NCBI GenBank assembly: GCA_023404495.1
Contig: JAEYBE010000052.1
Span: 1-44,676, forward strand
Source: Actinomycetes bacterium
GTDB lineage: Bacteria; Actinomycetota; Thermoleophilia; Solirubrobacterales; JACPNS01
Reading direction: 5' to 3'
Length of the DNA stretch: 44,676 nucleotides
The position numbers were made by a program, and so were the translations under genes. This document shows positions 39,444-44,676 of the stretch, piece by piece; position 1 is the first letter of the stretch, and every line of letters begins with the position of its first letter. The notes under the pieces are model-generated. The model did no database searches, was not told the DNA's origin, and saw only the letters and a program-made list of their open reading frames with translations.

Positions 39444-41877
39444 CGATATTCACCGCTTCCTTGGCGTGCTCGTCGATGAACGCCTTGCGCGGCTCGACCT
39501 TGTCGCCCATCAGCGTCGAGAACATCTCCTCGGCCGCCGCGGCGTCTTCGATCGAAACCTGCGCGAGCGTGCGCGTGTCGCGATTCATCGTCGTTTCAGC
39601 AAGTTGCTCTGCGTTCATTTCTCCCAGGCCCTTGAAGCGCGAGATCTGAACGCCCTTGGAGACGAGCTTGATCGTCTTGGCGCGCAGCTCCTCGTAGGAA
39701 CGCGCCTTCTCGAAGTTGCCGTCGAGCTCGACCTCGACCGGCAGCACGCCGACGAGATCCGTCAGCGCGGCCTGCACCTTCACGAACTCGCGAAACTCCT
39801 TGCTCCCAAACAGCGTCCGCGAGAGGCGGTGGACCTGCGCGTGCCCGGTCTCACGCTCGACGCCGCGCAGCGTGATCTCAACGGGATCCTCGCGCACGAG
39901 CTCGACCGACATCGTCGCCGTGTCATCGCTCTTGGCCTTGGCGAACTTGATCACGTCCTCGGGGTCGGTCAAACCATCAGCGACGATGCTCGACCGCTCC
40001 AGGAAGTCGACTGCCTCATGGCCATACTCGGCGCGCAGCACGGTCGACCAACCCTGGTGCTGCTTGAGCAGCTTGGAGAAGCGCTGCCAGCGCGTCTCGG
40101 TGAGTTCCAGCTTCTTCGGCTTCTTGCCGTTTTCGGTGACCTCGCTGATCGCGATCTTCTCGTACTTGTTGGTCAGGAGCACCTCTTCGAGCTCGTGCTC
40201 TTTCTCGACGTAGCGGTCCTTGCCGCTGACCTTGACCTTGTAGAGCGGCGGCTTGGCGATGAAGACGTGCCCGTTGTTGATCAGCTCCGGCGTGTGGCGG
40301 AAGAGGAATGTCAGCGCGAGCGTGCGGATGTGCGCGCCGTCGACATCGGCGTCGGTCATCAGGATGATCTTGTGGTAGCGCAGCGACTCCATGTCGAACT
40401 CGCCGCCGATCCCGGTGCCGATCGCGGTGATCAGTGCCTGGATCTCGTTGTTGGCCAGCACCTTGTCGACGCGCGCCTTCTCGACGTTGATGATCTTGCC
40501 GCGCAGCGGGAGAATCGCCTGCGTGTTGCGGTCGCGTCCCTGCTTGCCTGAACCACCTGCCGAGTCACCCTCGACGATGAACAGCTCGGCGAGCGCCGGG
40601 TCGCGGACCGAGCAGTCGGCGAGCTTGCCCGGCAGCGAGGAGTTCTCAAGCGCACTCTTGCGGCGAGTGAGGTCTCGCGCCTTGCGCGCGGCGACGCGGG
40701 CTTGGGCGGCTTCGATCGCCTTGGTCAGAACGTCTTTCGCGTCCTTCGGATTCTCCTCGAGAAACTCCGCAAGCTTCTCGTTGGTCGCCTTCTGGACAAA
40801 GCCCTCAATCTGCGGGTTGCCGAGCTTGCCCTTGGTCTGACCTTCGAACTGCGGCTCGGCGAGCTTGACCGAGACGATCGCGGTGATTCCCTCGCGAATG
40901 TCCTCGCCCTCGAGGTTCTTGTCCTTCTCCTTGAGCAGGCCCTTGTCTCGGGCGTAGGCGTTCATCGTGCGCGTCAGCGCCGAGCGGAAACCGGAGAGGT
41001 GGGTGCCGCCGTCGTGCGTGTTGATGTTGTTGGCGAACGAGAGCAGCGACTCCTGGTACGAGTCGTTCCACTGCAGCGCGATCTCGACTTCGGCGTCGTC
41101 CGACTCCTCGGTGAAGTAGACGATCTTCTTGTGGATCGGATCCTTCGTGCCGGTCGAGTGCAGATACTCGATGAAGTCGCGGATTCCGTTGTCGTACTGG
41201 AAGGTCTCGCTCTTGCCCTCGCCGCGTTCGTCGATCAGCGTGATCTTCAGGCCCTTCGTGAGGAAGGCCATCTCGCGCAGGCGGGTCTGCAGCGTCGTGT
41301 AGTCGAACTCGAGCGTCTCGAAGATCTCGTCGTCCGGCATGAACGTGACGGTCGTGCCGGTGTCATCGGCCTTGCCCCCGGATTTCAGGTCGGCGCGCGG
41401 GACGCCGCGGTCGTATGACTGCGTGTGAACTTTGCCGCCCAGGTGAATCTCGAGATCGACCCACTCGGAGAGTGCGTTGACGACTGAGATGCCGACTCCG
41501 TGAAGACCACCGGAGACCTTGTAGCCACCTCCGTCGCCGAACTTGCCGCCGGCGTGGAGCACGGTGAGCACCGTCTCGGCCGCCGGCCTTCCGGTCTGCT
41601 TCTGAATATCGACGGGGATGCCGCGGCCGTCGTCCTTGACGGTGATCGAGTTGTCCGGGTGGATCGTGACCTCGATCGAGGTTGCAAAGCCGGCGAGCGC
41701 CTCATCGACCGAGTTGTCGACCACCTCATAGACCAGGTGGTGAAGCCCGCGCGGGCCAGTCGATCCGATGTACATGCCGGGGCGCTTGCGGACTGCCTCG
41801 AGACCCTCGAGGACGGTGATGTCCTGCGCGCCATAGTCGGCGTTTCCGGCGTTCTTCGCCGCTGCTTCGTCAGCCAT
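39436..41877 (-). CDS. gyrB: DNA gyrase subunit B, long form with TOPRIM insert
   Basis: 813 residues from the ATG at 41877, chosen for GGGAG 5 bases before it; the frame extends to a TTG at 41985 without family similarity. The ATPase domain has DNSVDEALAG, VKDDGRGIPV and GGLHGVGISVVNALS. TOPRIM has FIVEGDSAGGSGKQGRDR and LMTDADVDGAHI. Between PPLYKVKVSGKDRYVEKEHELEE and ISRFKGLGEMNAEQLAETTM lies an insert of about 175 residues (about 560-736), like that of E. coli GyrB and absent from mycobacterial GyrB. GyrB supplies ATP hydrolysis and strand capture for gyrase. Confidence 0.98.
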   Translation of the reverse strand: MADEAAAKNAGNADYGAQDITVLEGLEAVRKRPGMYIGSTGPRGLHHLVYEVVDNSVDEALAGFATSIEVTIHPDNSITVKDDGRGIPVDIQKQTGRPAAETVLTVLHAGGKFGDGGGYKVSGGLHGVGISVVNALSEWVDLEIHLGGKVHTQSYDRGVPRADLKSGGKADDTGTTVTFMPDDEIFETLEFDYTTLQTRLREMAFLTKGLKITLIDERGEGKSETFQYDNGIRDFIEYLHSTGTKDPIHKKIVYFTEESDDAEVEIALQWNDSYQESLLSFANNINTHDGGTHLSGFRSALTRTMNAYARDKGLLKEKDKNLEGEDIREGITAIVSVKLAEPQFEGQTKGKLGNPQIEGFVQKATNEKLAEFLEENPKDAKDVLTKAIEAAQARVAARKARDLTRRKSALENSSLPGKLADCSVRDPALAELFIVEGDSAGGSGKQGRDRNTQAILPLRGKIINVEKARVDKVLANNEIQALITAIGTGIGGEFDMESLRYHKIILMTDADVDGAHIRTLALTFLFRHTPELINNGHVFIAKPPLYKVKVSGKDRYVEKEHELEEVLLTNKYEKIAISEVTENGKKPKKLELTETRWQRFSKLLKQHQGWSTVLRAEYGHEAVDFLERSSIVADGLTDPEDVIKFAKAKSDDTATMSVELVREDPVEITLRGVERETGHAQVHRLSRTLFGSKEFREFVKVQAALTDLVGVLPVEVELDGNFEKARSYEELRAKTIKLVSKGVQISRFKGLGEMNAEQLAETTMNRDTRTLAQVSIEDAAAAEEMFSTLMGDKVEPRKAFIDEHAKEAVNIDV

Positions 41878-41900
41878 AAAACTCCCTGCGTTCCTACGCG

Positions 41901-41925
41901 AAAAGAGGCCCGTTGGGAGGGCCTC
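41901..41925 (-). terminator. Intrinsic-terminator-like hairpin in the gyrB leader
   Basis: On the minus strand, stem GAGGCCC/GGGCCTC (7 bp, extendable to 9 with one G-U) with a 7-base loop is followed at once by TTTT (41904-41901). It ends 23 bases before the gyrB ATG, too close for a promoter in between. An AGGAGG sequence overlaps the left arm. It could attenuate gyrB-gyrA transcription or end transcripts from recF-dciA. Confidence 0.55.
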
Positions 41926-41987
41926 CTGTGTACCTCTGAGGGTAGCATTCGAGGGGGCGGAAATTGCCGTTTTGGCGCCCCGCAAAC

Positions 41988-42003
41988 CCGCATGGTTATG
42001 CGG
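41988..42003. repeat. Inverted repeat upstream of gyrB
   Basis: Perfect 6-bp arms CCGCAT/ATGCGG with a 4-base spacer, in the 150-base gap between dciA and gyrB. It could be an operator or a small RNA hairpin. No T-run follows on the minus strand. Confidence 0.35.
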
Positions 42004-42027
42004 AAAATGACAATTATGTGAAGTTCG

Positions 42028-42321
42028 TCAACGAATCACGAACTTAAGCCCGGAAGGCACCCAATCGACGAGCTGATTTTCGAGCTTTTTGAGGAGTTCG
42101 GGCTTCATCATTTCGAGCTCGTGGGCGACCATCGAATCGGTGCAGGCGAAGGTCACGACACCGCCGCGTTCGGAGACCGGCTGGGCCCACCTGGCGACCG
42201 TCTCCCCTACCGCCGCAGGCCAAGCAGACTGCACCTTGGCGATCGCCGTCTGAGGCTGCATCTGACCGGTCAGCTCACCAAGAGCCGAGGAGATCGATTC
42301 GAAGTCTCTGCGCCGCGCCAT
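42028..42321 (-). CDS. dciA: DUF721 (DciA-like) helicase-loader protein
   Basis: 97 residues. It contains the DUF721 core, from QTAIAKVQSAWPAAVGETVARW to MVAHELEMMKPELLKKLENQL. DciA-family members load the replicative helicase in bacteria that lack DnaC/DnaI, and the gene commonly sits between recF and gyrB in Actinobacteria, as here. It begins 12 bases after the recF stop and is probably co-transcribed with recF and dnaN. Confidence 0.85.
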   Translation of the reverse strand: MARRRDFESISSALGELTGQMQPQTAIAKVQSAWPAAVGETVARWAQPVSERGGVVTFACTDSMVAHELEMMKPELLKKLENQLVDWVPSGLKFVIR

Positions 42322-42333
42322 CGAGGAAGTAGA

Positions 42334-43419
42334 TCAGGTGACCGCAGTCACCTGGCCGGCGGCCACCGTGAGCACACGATCAACCGCCGCCCCGTCTGGC
42401 ACGTGCTCGATCTCGGTTGTCGTGATCAGAACCTGACCGATGTCAGCGACGCGATCGACGAGCATTCTGCGGCGTTTGGCGTCGAGCTCGCTCATCACAT
42501 CGTCCAGCAGGATCAGCGGCGTGCGATCGGTCAGCTCGCCGATCGCCTCGCATTCAGATAACAGGAGTGCGAGCAGCGAAACGCGTTGCTGACCCTGGGA
42601 TCCATATGTGCGCACCTCGCGCGAGTCCTGGGTGATCACGAGTTCGTCGCGGTGCGGGCCAAAGGTGGTGAAGCCACGTCGCAGGTCGGCGTCGCGCCGT
42701 TCGGCGAGCGCCGACATGTACGCCTCCTCGTCGGCCGGATCGATCCCTGAAACGCTCCGGTAGCGAATCGCCGGCGCCGGGTCGAGCCCGAGCTGGGCAC
42801 CGGCCTCGGCGAAGCGGGGTGCGATCGCCTGCACAGCTTCGTCGCGATCGGCAATCAGCTGTCTGGCCGAGCGGGCGAGCTCGCGGTCCCACGCCTCAAG
42901 ATTTGCGCCCGCGGCGCCTCGCGCGATCAGCGCGTTTCTCTGTGCCAGCGCCTCGGCGTAAGCGCGGCGCGAGGCTCGACGAGCCGGCCAGAGCGCCGCG
43001 ACAAACTGATCCAGGTGCCCTCTCCTGACGCCCGGCGCTCCCTTGATCAGCTCAAGGCGATCCGGCATGAAGACCGCGGCCGGCGGTCGCCAGGTGAACG
43101 GCTCGAGCGAATCGACCGCCGCGGAATCGGCGAAATAGCTCTTGCCCTCCTTGCGGTCGATCGCGACGGCGAGCTCGTGGGATTCGGCGCCGCTCTCACC
43201 CTCAACCTCAACGCGAGCCACGTCTTCACCAAAGCGGATTGTCTGCGCATCGACGTGCGTGCGGCAGGAGCGACCAACACACCCGGTGTAGAGCGCCTCA
43301 AGCAGATTGGTTTTGCCCGCGCCATTGTCGCCTGTCACCACGGTGACGCGATCGCCCAGCTCGACGCTCGCTCGCTCGTAGCTACGAAAGTTGCGGGCGC
43401 TCAGACTCTTGACGATCAC
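42334..43419 (-). CDS. recF: DNA replication and repair protein RecF
   Basis: 361 residues from the GTG at 43419, where the family N-terminus (V/M)IVKSLSARNFRSYE begins; the open frame extends 24 codons further without similarity. RecF is an SMC-like ATPase that helps load RecA at single-strand gaps. Walker A GDNGAGKTNLLEALY is near 32-46, the signature SQGQQRVSLLAL is near the C-terminal third, and Walker B is PLILLDDVMSELD. It lies 25 bases after dnaN, with AGGAAGG in the gap. Confidence 0.96.
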   Translation of the reverse strand: MIVKSLSARNFRSYERASVELGDRVTVVTGDNGAGKTNLLEALYTGCVGRSCRTHVDAQTIRFGEDVARVEVEGESGAESHELAVAIDRKEGKSYFADSAAVDSLEPFTWRPPAAVFMPDRLELIKGAPGVRRGHLDQFVAALWPARRASRRAYAEALAQRNALIARGAAGANLEAWDRELARSARQLIADRDEAVQAIAPRFAEAGAQLGLDPAPAIRYRSVSGIDPADEEAYMSALAERRDADLRRGFTTFGPHRDELVITQDSREVRTYGSQGQQRVSLLALLLSECEAIGELTDRTPLILLDDVMSELDAKRRRMLVDRVADIGQVLITTTEIEHVPDGAAVDRVLTVAAGQVTAVT

Positions 43420-43444
43420 GCCGGCGCGCGGCCTTCCTACTTGA

Positions 43445-44614
43445 TCAGGTGTTGAGGCGGATCGGCATGACGAGGTACATGAACTCCTCATCCTCGCCGG
43501 CGACGATCAGGCCAGGCCTGAAAGCGCTGATCAATTTGAACTTCGCCCGCTCGGTGTGCGCGCTGTCCAATCCATCGCGCAGGAAGTCGGGGTTGAATCC
43601 GATCTCCAGCGGATCGCCGGAGAAGTCCGGAGCGGGGAGCGTCTCGCGCCCCTCACCGATGTCGGTGGTCTGAGCCGAAACCTCAAGTTCACCCTCAGAC
43701 AGCGAGACCTTGAGCGGCGTGTTGCGCTGCGCGAGCAGGCTCACTCGTTTGACGGCGTCGTGTAGTTCGGCCACGTCAATATCGAGAACGTGTTCGTAGC
43801 TGTCGGGCAGGAGCTGCTCGAAGTCCGGGAACTGCCCGTCGATCAATCTCGACACGAGTAGCGAGTCTCCGGCGACAAACGCGATCTGGCGCTCGGAGAG
43901 CGTGATCGTGATCGATTCATGGCCGTCTGCGATTCGGGTTGCCTCCTGCAACGCGCGAGCCGGCACGTTGGCCTCGATCTTCGTCTCAGATGCAGGTTCG
44001 ATCTTCGTCGTTCGAACTGCCAGCCGGTAAGAGTCCGTTGCGACCGAGCGCAGCTTGTCGCCGTCGATCGAAAGCAGAATGCCCGTCAGATGCGGGCGCG
44101 TCTCGTCACGCGAAGCCGAACGCGCAACCTGCTCGATCGTCTCGGAGAATTCTCCGACCGGCAGTGTGACGGTCGAGCCCTCGATCACGTTCACCTCAGG
44201 AAAGTCGTCTGCGGCCAACAGGCGCAACTTGAATGAGGCCGAACCACAGTCGAGCTCGAGCAGCCCCGCGTCGGTGACGACCAGTGAGACGTCGCCCGCC
44301 GGAAGTTGACGCGCAACGTCTGCGAGCAGCCGGCCCGGCACGACGATCTCACCGCCGGACTCAACCTCCGCGGAGATCTTTGAGCGAATCGAGATATCGC
44401 CGTCAGTGGCTGTGAGCGTCAGCTCGCCGGTGGCGGCCTGGAGCTTGATGCCCGAGAGCGCGGGGATGATCGAGCGTGTCGAGACGGCGCGGCCGACGGC
44501 CGAGAGCGCGTCGACGAAAGTCGCGCGATCGACAGTCAGCCGAAGACCAGATGAACTATCTGAATTCAAATCGTTTGATTCTTGTTGGTGTTGGTCTGTG
44601 AATGTTGTTGACAA
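43445..44614 (-). CDS. dnaN: DNA polymerase III sliding clamp, beta subunit
   Basis: 389 residues from a TTG preceded at 9 bases by GGAG. The first 23 residues are polar (Gln/Asn/Ser-rich) before the clamp core LRLTVDRATFVDALSAVGRAVSTRSIIPALSGI; a shorter start at an internal TTG is possible. Three clamp domains follow, with IPALSGIKL, VPGRLLADVARQLP, DDFPEV, TDSYRLAVR and the C-terminal YLVMPIRL. The ring-shaped dimer tethers the polymerase to DNA. Position and order (dnaN-recF-dciA-gyrB-gyrA) match the usual origin region. Confidence 0.97.
   Translation of the reverse strand: MSTTFTDQHQQESNDLNSDSSSGLRLTVDRATFVDALSAVGRAVSTRSIIPALSGIKLQAATGELTLTATDGDISIRSKISAEVESGGEIVVPGRLLADVARQLPAGDVSLVVTDAGLLELDCGSASFKLRLLAADDFPEVNVIEGSTVTLPVGEFSETIEQVARSASRDETRPHLTGILLSIDGDKLRSVATDSYRLAVRTTKIEPASETKIEANVPARALQEATRIADGHESITITLSERQIAFVAGDSLLVSRLIDGQFPDFEQLLPDSYEHVLDIDVAELHDAVKRVSLLAQRNTPLKVSLSEGELEVSAQTTDIGEGRETLPAPDFSGDPLEIGFNPDFLRDGLDSAHTERAKFKLISAFRPGLIVAGEDEEFMYLVMPIRLNT
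44606..44614 (-). promoter_or_regulatory. DnaA-box-like sequence at the dnaN start
   Basis: TTGTCAACA on the minus strand differs by one base from TTGTCCACA, the DnaA box common in high-GC Gram-positives, and by two from TTATCCACA. A single weak match overlapping the start codon is not proof of function, but the origin is expected just to the right. Confidence 0.3.
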
Positions 44615-44676
44615 CTGCGAAAACTCCGCTTGAACACTGCGTTTGCGCAGGCAGATTCACTCAGATCCATCCACTC

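Noticed and set aside
44660..44676. Possible DnaA box near the right edge
   Set aside because: The ATCCAC core has three mismatches to the consensus and the window ends there.

Overview
The window is GC-rich and gene-dense. It looks like a chromosomal segment from an actinomycete-type bacterium (Actinomycetota), possibly a deep branch such as Thermoleophilia/Solirubrobacterales; that finer placement is inference. Support comes from the block kinase-fhaA-fhaB-pstP-rodA-pbpA-pknB, a DsbA/VKOR oxidative-folding pair, frequent GTG/TTG starts, and the replication block gyrA-gyrB-dciA-recF-dnaN at the right end. dnaA and the origin should lie just beyond base 44676.

Left part (1-16.5 kb): a giant secreted protein on the minus strand (1-7691, open at the left edge, at least 2563 codons) joins RTX-like repeats, eleven paired-cysteine Ig-like repeats and an RHS/YD-repeat region. 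Next comes an envelope-polysaccharide group on the minus strand: a LytR-C-terminal-type protein, a CapD/FlaA1-like nucleotide-sugar dehydratase, a DUF354 protein, a DegT-type sugar aminotransferase and a DedA protein. A second DedA gene diverges from the first and leads into uppP and purM on the plus strand.

Middle (16.5-31.3 kb): a membrane Ser/Thr kinase with an extracytoplasmic C-terminal domain is followed by DsbA and VKOR genes. Opposite them runs an eight-gene minus-strand cell-wall operon: polytopic kinase, fhaA, fhaB, pstP, rodA, pbpA, pknB and, behind its own probable promoter, ddl. The kinases, FHA proteins and phosphatase presumably tune the RodA/PbpA peptidoglycan machine, while Ddl supplies D-Ala-D-Ala and UppP/DedA recycle the lipid carrier. 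A divergent CARDB-like membrane protein and a DUF4446 protein follow, then pheA.

Right part (31.3-44.7 kb): an HNH endonuclease gene is preceded by what looks like a compact four-helix structured RNA. Then come sodA, a ribbon-helix-helix antitoxin gene with an apparent scrap of a PIN toxin, and an AlkZ/YcaQ-like (HTH_42) gene whose conserved N-terminus, including a QxQ motif, lies upstream of every ATG/GTG/TTG in frame. A secreted seven-repeat RCC1-type protein and the gyrase/replication block complete the window.

A recurring feature is a TAGnnT (or similar TAnnnT) hexamer 6-9 bases before start codons, often with its TAG serving as the stop codon of the preceding gene. This suggests widespread leaderless transcription. 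I saw no tRNA, rRNA, CRISPR array or insertion sequence. No gene-free stretch exceeds 300 bases; the longest is the 188-base interval before the HNH gene.
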